This document shows, one piece after another, positions 1 to 10,638 of a stretch of DNA of 64,000 nucleotides. Position numbers and translations under genes: made by a program. The notes below the pieces were generated by a model that made no database searches, was not told the origin of the DNA, and was given only the letters and a program-made list of their open reading frames with translations. Positions within the stretch are counted from its first letter, which is position 1, and every line of letters starts with the position of its first letter. Source of the stretch: Emydura subglobosa (Eukaryota > Chordata > Testudines > Chelidae); contig ML679956.1 in NCBI GenBank assembly GCA_007922225.1, positions 18,139,049 through 18,203,048 of the forward strand, written 5' to 3'.

Positions 1-957
1 AACGGCCTCCAGCATGGAAGGGAGCTGTGACGCCTCCTCATGGCTCTCCCTGGTGGGGAGTCCAAGGGTACCAGACTCAACAGAACTCTCAGAGGGGCCG
101 GAGTTGACGAAGCCACGCCCAAGGATCCAGGACTGAAGTGGCCTGCACTCTGCTCAAGTCTTTACGTCCACATGTTTTCAGTGTCAGTGAATGGCCTCTG
201 TCCACCTTCTTTTGCTTTTTATGCGGGACCAGGGATTCAGAGCGGTGCTGTGTGTCTCCATGTGCAGTGTCCCTCAGTGCCAGTTATGCATTCTAGAGCC
301 TAGAGTCTCTATGAACAGAGTCCTTCCTCAGTGCCGTATCCCTTACCGGCACTGATGTGCTCCGCACCAAAGCTGAAATGCTGGGTCTCGGCTCCGCCAG
401 ATTGCTCCAGGGGTCGAAGAATTGCTTCCATTAGGATAAGTTTTAGTCTCTGGCTTTTTTTCTTTCTGGGTTCTGGGGCGGAAACCCCTCCAGATCTTGC
501 AGCGATCTCTCCCCTAGGCACTTTAGACAGGTTGAATGCAGATTGTTCTTGGCATAGGCTACTTCATAGCCTCACACAGCTTTAAGCCAGTGGATCAAGG
601 CATGCCCCAGCCCCAGGGGAAGAGGGGAAACAACCCCGATAAGCAGGATCCTAACTACTTCAACTAATCTATGAAATATTACTACTCATGCTAAATCTTA
701 ACTATTTACAGGTATGTAAGAAAAATCCACTGGGGAACAGTGATGTTCCAGCGACCTTCGCAGGCGGTAAGAAAGAACTGAAGAGGCGGGAGGACGGCAG
801 GGCTCTATATATGGCGCCATGATGGTGCGACTCCAGGGAGCTCCAGAGCCGACCCTAAGGATACTATTAGGGGAAAAACCTTCTGGTGACTGTGCATGCA
901 GCACACACACCCCTACTTGGAATCGACATGAGCAAGCACTCGAAGAAGAACTGTAGA
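1..957 (-). mobile_element. DIRS-like retrotransposon, 5' end, cut by the window edge
   Basis: Read on the minus strand, this begins near 957 with a terminal sequence (GTTCTTCTTCGAGTGCTTGC) related to the terminal arms of the DIRS-like element at 61595-64000. A leader follows, and then from about 560 to 400 a stretch that resembles the gag-like start of turtle DIRS elements as I recall them. It includes the residues GFRPRTQKEKK in one frame and RLKLILMEA in another. The frames are interrupted, so this is a decayed copy; no frame longer than about 92 codons survives. The rest of the element would lie beyond position 1. The superfamily call rests on similarity to the right-edge element and on recalled family structure. 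An unclassified LTR-like repeat is the alternative. Confidence 0.55.
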
Positions 958-2105
958 AATTCCGACTTGTGTCCAAATCAGTAGCAGTTATTGTAGTCTA
1001 TACTAATTAATGGGTGCTGATGCATATTTTACTCAGCATATAACTGCAAAATAGTATCAAGAATCAATTCATGCTGTGAATATATGCTATTATTTTTAAT
1101 CCTTTCTAGAAATATTTAGAAAGCCTACTGTATAAAATCAATCAACCATCACTGAGCAATCTATAAATATGCCCAGAAAATTGAAATTTTCCATTCAATT
1201 TTATGTCACAAATTAAGAACATTTAGATTAAATGCTGCTTGTTCTCTTAACTCTCTGACCTTTGTGTGTCACGCAGGTCTATTAATTATAAAGGGTGCAT
1301 ACACACACAGAGTTATGAGCAAGTGAATGGAATCAATGTGGTACTCAAAAGATCTCAAATTTCAGTAAGACTAAACTAAATCTTATCTGGATCTAAACGG
1401 GCAAAGCATGGGCACATTGATTTACAGTGCTCAGCTTCTACATAATTTTTGTTGCTTTTTCAGCTACAGGCAAAAGACTTAACCATGTTGTGGGTACTAT
1501 AAATTCACATTTGCCATCAGAACCCATGATGCCATCTGTTCCCTAAAGCATCTACATAACTTATGCCAATGTAAACCATCTGCAAACTGTTCTTGCTTGC
1601 GAATTCTTGTGATAATGCAATGTAGTGCATATGTGATTTCAAACGAAGACCACTCTAGTTTCTTTTTAATTGTCATTGCTTAAATCAAATGTTCTACAAA
1701 AACCTCTCCTTAGCAGATTTGTTTTTTAAAGTCCTTGATGTTCATTCACTACCATTGTTCTCAGATTTCTTAATGGCATTGTAAGATAATGGTGCACCTT
1801 AGTGAAAGGGAACGAGAAGAGCAGAGAGGGAGGAACAGACTCTGTGACAGACTGAGCACCCTCCACTCCCACTGAGTTTAGCACAGTTCTCAGCCCTTTA
1901 TTGGAGGCTCTCGGTATTTTGGAGTCAAAAGTGAAGAGAGAAAGAATTTGGCTCCTTGTATAAAGGAATTGGATGAACCCAGTGTATGATATCATTGTGC
2001 ACAAGACAAAGAGTAACATACAGCTTTTGGTACATTGTAGAACTCCCATTTCTATCAGGAGGAGCTGCACGTAAGGATCCAGAGAAGTGTAATAATAGTA
2101 ATTAT
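958..2105. other. AT-rich sequence with no recognised feature
   Basis: I see no gene, RNA gene or familiar repeat here. A 176-codon minus-strand frame (1726-2256) runs into the neighbouring MITE and shows no protein-like motif. Confidence 0.5.
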
Positions 2106-2394
2106 GGCTTGATCTACCCCGGTGATTCGGTGGCAGTTGACGGGAGTTATGCAAAGTATGCAAAGAACTTGCGTAACTCCCGTCAACTTCTTTGCTTCTC
2201 TTCTGTGTGCCATCTTCACTGCACTGTGCTGATGGGAACCGCGTTCCTGTCAACACAGCGCTACGCCACTTGAGGAGGTGGTTTTAGTATGTCAACTTCT
2301 GGATCAACTGAGTGGGTCTTGACTGACTGCTCAGTTGATCCAGATACATCGATCTGACGGCAGTGACCTTGCCGTCGTCAGTGTAGACATAGCC
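2106..2394. mobile_element. MITE, Harbinger-like termini, with internal hairpin
   Basis: The ends are imperfect inverted repeats: GGCTTGATCTACCCC on the left, and GGCTATGTCTACACTG read inward from the right. They are flanked by a 3-bp duplication, TAT (2103-2105 and 2395-2397). An internal hairpin has arms at 2137-2154 (TTGACGGGAGTTATGCAA) and 2169-2186, with one mismatch. There is no coding capacity. A second member of the family lies at 6027-6284. A 3-bp target duplication and these ends fit the PIF/Harbinger superfamily; the family name is not known to me. Confidence 0.75.
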
Positions 2395-2794
2395 TATATC
2401 AAAATGAACATCACTGAATATGCAGTCTCTCACTAGGTAGCAATCTATCTTTTGCTTTTCACCAAGCAAAACCAAGGACACCTCTTCATGAGCAGTTACA
2501 CAGGTATGAACTATAATGATTATTTCCAAGAGTTCCAGACTGGGATAAGAATCCCTGTGACTATTTTAACAAGGTCCATCTAAAAGTGACCTTGTAAGAA
2601 GGAGAAAGTAACTAGTGTCTGCTTGCTATGTGGTTGGGTGTTCATTTGTTGCCAAGAGAGCCCTTCGATCATTTTTCCTTCTCTCTCTATTTTTTCCTCC
2701 CAAAACTTGATATTTTTACATGTTGATTTGAAACACAGCAATCAAAAACTACAAACTGGTGTGCTCTGAATGACACCACAAGTTTGGGATGAAA

Positions 2795-3144
2795 GCAGTT
2801 TGATAGCAGCCTTTAACTACCTGAAAGGGGATTCCAGGGAGATGGAACTAGGCTGTTCTCAATGGGAGTAGACAACAGAACAAGGAGCAATGGTCTCAAG
2901 TTGCAGCAGGGGAGGTCTAGGTTGGAAATTAGGAAAAGGTTTTTCACTAGGAGGGTGCTGAAGCACTGGAATGGGTTACCTAGGGAGGTGGTGGAATCTC
3001 CATCTTCAGAAATTTTTAAGCTGCGGCTTGACAAAGCCCTGGCTGGGATGATTTAGCTGAGGTTAGTCCTGCTTTGAGCAGGGGATTGGACTAGATGACC
3101 TCCTGAGGTCCCTTCCAACTCTAATCTTCCATGATTCTATGAAA
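2795..3144 (+). mobile_element. CR1 LINE, 5'-truncated 3' end
   Basis: This is the last part of CR1 ORF2 plus the short 3' UTR. An open frame at 2862-3056 ends in [12 protein letters not shown] followed by a stop, the usual CR1 ORF2 terminus. It includes FFTRRVLKHWNGLPREVVES, which closely matches the CR1 copy at 56059-57285. The 3' UTR carries GGACTAGATGACCTCCTGAG and ends in the CR1 terminal repeat type ATTCTATGA. The element is heavily 5'-truncated, as is typical of CR1. Confidence 0.93.
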
Positions 3145-5007
3145 GGTTAAGCGCATGAAACAACAGCAGGAATGTGTGTAGATTCCATAGTTGTATGATC
3201 CCCATTTCACTCTTTTGCTGAACTGATAAGAGTACTGAGTTTTTAGGTCATTTTCCATGTTAAGCCATCTGTCCAGCACCTGTGTCTATATTCTCCCCAG
3301 AACTTGTGTTATGGCAATTTGTATGGATGGTTTGTGTTTTCTCTTATGAATCATTATAAAAGAATGGCCAATATCAAAAATGGAGCATATCTCCTTACAA
3401 TAGTTGGGTATCTGTGTGCTCTTATATACGGCATAACTGCTTTCACTTTTGTCTTGTTCCTAACAATCATTGTAATACCTCACTCTGATTTCGTGCACTG
3501 TTCAGACATGACAACAAACTATTTGAGAGAACAAAAATACATGTCTGTGGATAGGTGGTATTCCTAATTAGACACTGTGACACAAATGTGCATTCGGTAT
3601 TATGCAACATAACTGACTGATTTCCAATTACAAACTTATCCAATCCAAGTGTACTAACTGATGATTGAAGGGCATGCTGAAGGCTGGCTCTTTAGAAATT
3701 ATTAGCAACAAAGGTTTTACAATTCTTAAAAGAGTCTATCTGCTTGTAATTTGGTTCAGCCAGAACTCTTGCTCTGAGGTACTCCTGTCAGTCTGAATCT
3801 TCCATATGCAGTGAGTACCACTACCTGGAAACAGTCTCTTGTCACCTACCCCTCTCCACCAGCCTTCTAACTAAATTATTATAAATATAGCTCTGAGATT
3901 TTAATTTCCATTACTCAACTACTCCAAACAATGTTAAACATTGTGAAGACTGACATGGTTGATATAATTAACTATGACTGACAGTCTTCATTTGCTTAAG
4001 CGCAAAGGCTCTATTTCCATTAACCCCCTTTTAAAGTAGAAATGAAAGAGGACATTTATGTATACAGTGCCTCTTACATATCTATTGCCACTTCTACCCT
4101 CTGCGAAGGCTAATTTTTAGTGTTAACTCTGCCTCTTACGCCAACAAACCTGTTTCTTGGCTGTCTCCTGGATCTGTGGGACTAATGCTCAGTCATCTCT
4201 AGGCTGTTTACAAGAGGGGGTGATGTCTTGTTTTGTTGGAGTTTTCAGCACACTCCGAATGTAAGCAAAAGACAAAGGTAGATCAAAGTCACAAAAATAC
4301 CTGAGTTTCCACCACTGCTGATAAGCTGACTTTCACTGAGCAAGTCCCAACAGCATCTGTCATTAACACAATGTATTGCTTTGTTCAAACATCTGCAGGT
4401 CACATTATTTCTTGACAAAGCAGCAAGAGGGGAAAGTAGAACTGAGGCAGGTTATTAATCACTTACTCGATGTTTCCTGTACAACATAGAGGAAATAATC
4501 AAGCAGCATAATGGGTTATAAGAGGGGATTCTTGAAAAACAGAAATACAGTTCATTTAATACGTTTCAGGGGGCCATGCAATACAGTCAGATCCAGATTA
4601 TGGAAATTTGCCTTTATTTATGAGATTAAGTAAATGACAACTGTGTCTATGCTCGAATGAGGGTATGATAGTATCCTCTCAGCCTCCACAAAAAGCAGCC
4701 CTCCAGAGTTACAAGACTTTCTACTGAATGCCCCAAAAAGCATGTTGTTTGACCCAAAGTAGGTGGAATGAGCCCAAAATCATGCTCAGTGATATTACAA
4801 CATCAGGAATGCAAATCTTGAGGGAATTTTTCATACAAAAATTAATGCCAGCCTTAATTGGAATAACTCTGACTCATCAATATATACAGCTGTGTCCTCA
4901 TGAGGGTGTTTTCTGGCTAAATGTGATTTTACACATCTGTCAGCTCTTAATAAGAGATCCAAGTACAAAGTGTAGCACTCAGGAACATTATGTTAATTTG
5001 CTTGGGA
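3145..5007. other. AT-rich sequence with no recognised feature
   Basis: I found no gene or repeat family here. The short open frames (for example 3304-3567 and 4728-5036) look random in composition. Confidence 0.5.
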
Positions 5008-5071
5008 AATGTCCCTTGGGAATTCTCAGTCCATAAAGCAATGTCCCTTGGGAATTCTCAGTCCATAAAGC
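5008..5071. repeat. 32-bp tandem duplication
   Basis: Two identical 32-bp copies lie head to tail at 5008-5039 and 5040-5071. Each begins AATGTCCCTTGGG and ends CATAAAGC. There is no mismatch between them, so the duplication is recent, or is an assembly or replication-slippage product. Confidence 0.95.
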
Positions 5072-5103
5072 AATGAATAACCAGGGAATCATAAATATAA
5101 TGG

Positions 5104-5190
5104 GCAAAGTTCTCTCAGTTTTACCCATCCAACCCCACTGATTTCAATGGTGTTACGTAGTAGTGATTGAGAACAAAGCTGGACCCAACA
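5104..5190. repeat. Dispersed palindromic repeat (ATTTCAATGG type)
   Basis: The segment has the form GGGCAAAGTTCTCTCAG, then CCCCACTGATTTCAATGG, then a reverse-complement-like tail ending in AAAGCTGGACCCA. I recognise it as one of the interspersed palindromic repeats common in turtle DNA, built around (A/T)TT(G/C)A(A/C)TTCAATGGGA-like cores. Other likely members in this window are at 23277, 28016, 42338, 43449, 46914 and 47737. The class is unknown to me. Confidence 0.45.
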
Positions 5191-6026
5191 TTTATTTTAA
5201 TCCGTAGCAGATATAATCTGGTCCATTATTGTTTCTGTTATACAAAGGGAAAAGGGGCATCCCTTTTCTACAGGCTGACACTCTGAAATATCAAAGGACA
5301 AGAAGCACCTGTGAGAATGAATATATTGGGAACTGTATGAGATAAAATTCTTCATCATTCTCACATTTCTTGGACAAACAACAGTGGTAAAGATCTCTCT
5401 GAATAAGTTCTTAACACTATATTTAAGCAAACAAGCAAAACCCAACAGACTGTTTATACAAAACAGGAGATGTGGTGGGCAGCAAGCTGTGTTTGTGTAG
5501 ACTTTATGGCTATACTTAGACAGGTAGGCTTGAGATTGCAACCTCTGTTGATTTATGCAGGAAAGTGCTGATATTGATGGGATGTTCCAGTAGGTTTGCA
5601 GGACATCAGAAGCTTTTCCCTGCTCCGACTGAAGTCAATGGCCAAACTGTGTTAACTTCAAAGGGAGGAGGACTGTGCCCAAAAGGATTTTCAAAGCCAG
5701 CATGCCATCACATCGTGTTGCAACGTAATGATTCAACAGCTTTGTATTCAAGTACCAAATTTGTTTTAAAAAATTATAGTCCTAATTAATCTGTGCCAAC
5801 CTAGAGGTAACAATCATTTACCATGGTCAAAATGTCTCACACTTCTCAGCCCACAAATGTTACAACTGCCACCAAATAATGTTGCAATGTGTAATAAAAT
5901 CAGATTTGGCATATTACATTACTAGGCTGTATGTATTTAGAAGTATCCTAACTGTGAGATGATGAGAATACGGAAGGAACACTATATTGCAGAATGGACA
6001 GAGTCTGTGCAAGACTAACAGCCTTT
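5191..6026. other. Unassigned sequence
   Basis: No recognised repeat or gene. The 114-codon minus-strand frame at 5197-5541 has no family motif. Confidence 0.5.
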
Positions 6027-6284
6027 GGCCTGGTCTACACTTACCTTAAAATTCGGTAGCAGTCGACGGGAGTTACGCAAGCTACACAGAGTAGCTTGCG
6101 TAACTCCTGTTCACTTCTTAACTTCCGTTGTGCACGGCGTCTTCACTGTGCTGCACCACTTGAGGGGGTGGTTTTAACAAGTCAACTTTCGGATCGATTG
6201 AGTGGGTCTTCATTGACCACTCCATCAATCTGGATAGATTGATGTGGCGGCGGCGAATTTGCCTCTGTCAGTGAAGATGTATCC
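6027..6284. mobile_element. MITE, second member of the 2106-2394 family
   Basis: It starts GGCCTGGTCTACACTTACC and ends with a weakly matching inverse end. The interior aligns by eye to the 2106-2394 copy, sharing ATTCGGT(G/A)GCAGT, GACGGGAGTTA, CACTTGAGG(A/G)GGTGG and TGAGTGGGTCTT. It carries the same hairpin: GACGGGAGTTACGCAAGCTAC near 6066 faces GTAGCTTGCGTAACTCCTGT near 6090. A clear target duplication is not visible. Confidence 0.75.
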
Positions 6285-7442
6285 TTAGATACTGACACTG
6301 TGCTGCCTCTGTTACTACACTGCCATAAGGTACACTCCTTAGAATGGACATTTGGTCAACATTTGTGATGTGTGATAAGTTTTGTAGGGCAAATACTGCT
6401 CTGGACAAATGTCATGGATTACTCTTTTGACAATTAGGACCCTGTTTTATTTTCCCAACGCAAGCATGAATATGCATCAGTTAATATTAGTACCAGTTTG
6501 AAAGACGCTGAGTGTATTTTTAGTTAGAAAATTAATAGGGAGTCTGTTCCAGTGTCAAAAGAAGTGACTGGAAAACAGAAAAGCACACTTAAATCTGTCC
6601 TTGAAATAGGATTAGCTTAAGGAGGAATGTGATGGGGCAGGTTGTTTTTATGCATAGAGATTACAAAACCCTATTACTGTCAGGTCTGCAAAATCAAAGG
6701 GCAGAATCTGGTAGAAATTTTACTACTTCATTAGGGTCAAATTCTGCCCCTGGATGTACACAGAGCTCCCTCTGATTGCAAGTCAATGGAAGCCCAATGA
6801 ATGAATCCCAGAGCAGAATGTTCTTGCAGGAAAAAAAAATCCCAAATGTTTGATGTAGCAGATTTCTTTTCTTTTAAAAGCACAGCATCTGGCCTTAAGT
6901 ATTTTAACGCACTGACATTGATGAGTTTGACATATTGTAGACTTGCTGAGTTCCTTCCTTTATTTGGAGATACTGAACTTGACAGCAGCCAGCATTACCA
7001 GGTGATTACTCAGGTTGGTTTTTTAAAGGTTATCTGTTAAAACTACAGTTGATTAATATGGCCCAATGACAGAAGAGGAGCAATAGATCCCTTATGGCTG
7101 ACCCTTAGATCAGCACTGTATAACACTAGGCAGATTTCATTTATAATGTAGTGAACTCACCTGCAAATCTGTTTGTAATTAGGAGGTGATAATTAATCCA
7201 TCTATCAACAGAAGGCCTCTTTGTCAGCAGCTCTGGATGCAAAACCAGATATTCACTGTAAATCCCTCAGGCTTTCTATAGAAGCTGCACTGACAAATAT
7301 AAACCTGAAAACTGGTTCTTTCAGTCTCTGGTCTAGCTCTGAGGAAGACATTTTTGTTCTTTTTATGCATATGCCTCTAATACACAGCAAAATTTAAAAT
7401 AACGGGTTGCATCCATAAAAATCTTTTATTTCATACACAACT
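6285..7442. other. Unassigned, with a weak palindromic-repeat piece near 6700-6795
   Basis: Around 6700-6795 the phrases GGGCAGAATCTGG, GGGTCAAATTCTGCCCC and GCAAGTCAATGGAAGCCC suggest an eroded copy of the dispersed palindromic repeat. The remainder shows nothing I recognise. Confidence 0.35.
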
Positions 7443-7691
7443 GGGGGTACGTCTACACTGCTGGGGCTGCATGGATCAATGCAGCGGGGTCAACAGAGCG
7501 GGCTGTGAAGATCTGCTCAATCAATCCCAGAAGTGCTCTCTAGTAGATGCCATTAATCCACACCCTCCCGAAAAGAGTAAGGCTGACTGGAGGGCATCTC
7601 CTTTTGATGCAGTGCAGTGAACACTCCGCAGTATGGCAATGTAAGTAAGTCGACAGGAGATTTCCCATCATGTCAGTGTAGACCAGACCTG
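7443..7691. mobile_element. MITE with GTCTACAC-type ends
   Basis: The left end reads GGGGGTACGTCTACACTG. The right end, read inward, is CAGGTCTGGTCTACACTGAC. The 0.25-kb interior has no coding potential. The termini resemble those of the other MITEs here and fit a non-autonomous Harbinger-type element. The exact target duplication is not clear. Confidence 0.65.
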
Positions 7692-8088
7692 AGTTTCTCT
7701 CAGCAGAGGAATAAGGTGCTCAAGAGTTTTTGCTGTGATAAGTACTAAAGCAAGAGAGCCCTATGCAAACTGCAAATACTTCTGGGACGTAGCAATAAAG
7801 AGACTTGTAGATAATGATTTATCAGGACAGCTGTGATAAAGAGAGGTATACACAGCTCAACTTCCTCACAAGGTCACTCAAAACCTGCAAAGACTATTCA
7901 GATGATATTAAGACTGTTTCCGAAGAAAGGTCAGACGCAAAGAAGACTTTGAGATTACCGGCTTTAGAAACTGGAAAAACAGACCTACCATCAAAGTAAA
8001 CTGTCAGGAAGGATAAAAAGGAATGGAAGGAGTCAGGAAGGGCTTTGACAGTAAGAGCTCTCTTAGCAGATACCAAAATCTGAGCTTC

Positions 8089-8089
<1 letters not shown>

Positions 8090-8123
<34 letters not shown>

Positions 8124-8124
8124 A
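8090..8124. repeat. (AAAT)n microsatellite
   Basis: About nine uninterrupted AAAT units. Confidence 0.98.
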
Positions 8125-9688
8125 GTAACAGAAACCCAACCCATTTCTACTGGCATCTGGGTGCCTCTGGCATGCCAGGCAAGTGACACCGAAGAGAACA
8201 GTGTAAATAATATTGTTGAGAGCATGCAAAACAATCAAGGTGCTAATGTTGACTCCTACAAGAAACCAAAACAATCTAAACAATACCAAAACCAACTAAA
8301 AGTTAGTTTTTAGCATAAAAGTCAGATTCAATCCAAGGAAGTGTTCCACTAGAAAGCCAATACAAACACTCACCTGTGGCAACAAAAGGACAACAAAAAC
8401 ATCCGCAGGTCACCACCATAAGGCTTACAAGCAGCAATAATTTACAAAACTGGTATGTTGAGCAGTTACGCACAGATTATTAAAGAATAAAGCATGAAAG
8501 TCAGACTAATATTTGTCAAATAAGTATTTTTTAATAGAGGGATTTTAATGTTTACCTCAACCACCTTCTCAGCAATCAACTAATTACCTTCTTACATCTT
8601 CTGAGTGATTTAAGAAACTTAAATCCTCCCATATGAACTCTTGCCAAAGAAAAAAGACTTCCAAGGTACTGTTCAAGATGGAAGTCCATTCTACGCGACA
8701 CTATGGCTGTATGTTAGCCTTGTGAATCTTCTGTGATACCTTTTTAAGAAGAAAGGGAAACCAGAAAGAGGCTATTAACATATCAGATGTTCCCCAGCAA
8801 GTCTAAGCCTTCTTCAGACGTTACAAAAGGCAGCTTTTACTAGAGGAAGAACAGCAACGTCCATAACAACACTACTCAAAAAATCCAAACACTCCTTGAG
8901 TTCCCAGTCTTCCCAACCATTTTCTGAAAAATAGTCCATTAAGGAAACGTAAGAATATACACAGACGTAGGAAAGTGAACAATCCATGCTAAGAGGCTAA
9001 CTGGATATTAACCTTGTGCAATCATCTCAAAGATACTCTAGCCATGTGTTTGGCTTTTATTTCTCTGAGCTCTTCAGAACACTGTGTCAATGACAAAATA
9101 AAATAATCTATGATAGTTTTTGGCCGGGGGCAGTTATAAAGATGCCACTTGATCTTTTCTGAGGATTCACTTGTGGATTTGCCACAAGCCCTGGACAAGG
9201 TGCAGCAGCACATAGTTGCTCTGTCACAAGAGCAAACCAGAAACCAGATTAGGTACCTTAATTCAGTTCCCCTCTTGCTCTGACGGTGGGGAGGAAGGAA
9301 TCAGATTCCTTCCCCTACCAGCTCAGCTGTGCAGGCTACACAGCAAAGGGCAGAGCCAAGGCTCCATTCACTCTCCACCCATACATGTAGGAGGAGGAAT
9401 AGCAGATCCACATAGGCAGCTCTCCTCTCCCCGCAGCCTAGATAGCCCACGAATGGGAGTGAGGGAATGCCAGATGCCTTTACTCCCTTGTGCAAGCACA
9501 TAAGATAGCTCACCACAGAGCCCCAAAGGGTTTATAATGTGGGAGGAGCATACAAATAGGTAGGATTTTGAAGAAATGTGGTGATCATCTGGGGAATAAT
9601 AAGAGATAATAAAAAAAAAAAATGAGCTGACAGAAAAAACAGTGGTGAGAAAATGGCCTGGGGACGGTCACACTTGAACTTGAAGCTT

Positions 9689-9712
9689 AAAAAAAAAAAA
9701 AAAAAAAAAAAA
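9689..9712. repeat. A24 homopolymer
   Basis: A run of 24 A residues. No LINE, SINE or processed-gene body is recognisable upstream, so it is listed only as a simple repeat. Confidence 0.95.
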
Positions 9713-10625
9713 TCCTAGTGTGTGACCTCTAACACAAATGAAGTTTAACCAAAAGAATCTAAGTGTTTAAAACCAAGATTGTAAGAGACAAGCAATGGAT
9801 TGAGCATTAAAATTAAATTCACCAAAACTGAGGTTCAGATGACCCAATCACCAAATCAGATGCAAGCACATAAAACTCATTAAGAAAATTTGATTAGTTT
9901 CTCTGCAGTTGATAAACAATCAAGAGTAAATGAACAAAAGGATGAGCAGGAAGAGATGACATGCTGGAGAGAGTATGAGGGAGCAAAACTAACAGGCTAA
10001 TGGAGAAGAAAGAAATAACTCATTCAGTCGCTGTATAACACCCAAGAGGAAGGCAGAGAGAACTGTATATGCCTTATTTTGGAAATTTTTATATCAGATG
10101 CCTCCAGCCAAGCTTTAGGCACAGTATTAGCTAGATTTAAATGGAAATATCATCTGGTTCCGCTGGCACATTATTCCTGAGATGTTAAATCAGTCCATGG
10201 TCCAAGGAGAGCTGGAAGGTGACATGGTGCTGGTTCATCTCCTTAATTCCAGGCGTTTCTATAGGAATCCATTGCAAACACCTGGAGGTCTGTAACAGGA
10301 GTTAGCTACAAACAAAGAGGAGGAGCCAACCTAGTTGCCACATAAAAAGAATGGATCAAAACCAGCAGTGGCATTCCACTAGGGCTGCAAGCTACCAGAA
10401 GAAGCGAGAAGTCCAGGGGAAAAAGGAATGAGGCAGTTTAGACAAAGTATACAGAGATGAAAGAACTAAGCAGGAGGGAAACATGCATGGAGAAGAGAAC
10501 CAAGAAGCAGAGTTGCAGGTGGGGGCAGAAGAGAAGGAAGGATGAAAGAAGAATTGAACAGATTGGTGGGAGAGATGAAACAGAGAGAAACACGGTGTGG
10601 TTAGCTTTTTTCTAATAGGATCGAG

Positions 10626-10638
10626 CCCCCCCCCCCCC
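10626..10638. repeat. C13 homopolymer
   Basis: A run of 13 C residues in otherwise mixed sequence. Confidence 0.95.

Noticed and set aside
1726..2256. 176-codon minus-strand open frame
   Set aside because: It runs through the MITE at 2106-2394 and has no family signature.
8090..8124. CRISPR-like periodicity in AAAT and CA tracts
   Set aside because: These are simple microsatellites. No spaced repeats typical of CRISPR occur, and the DNA is vertebrate.
9600..9712. Poly(A) tract as the tail of a processed pseudogene or SINE
   Set aside because: No gene or SINE body is recognisable upstream, and no flanking target duplication is visible.
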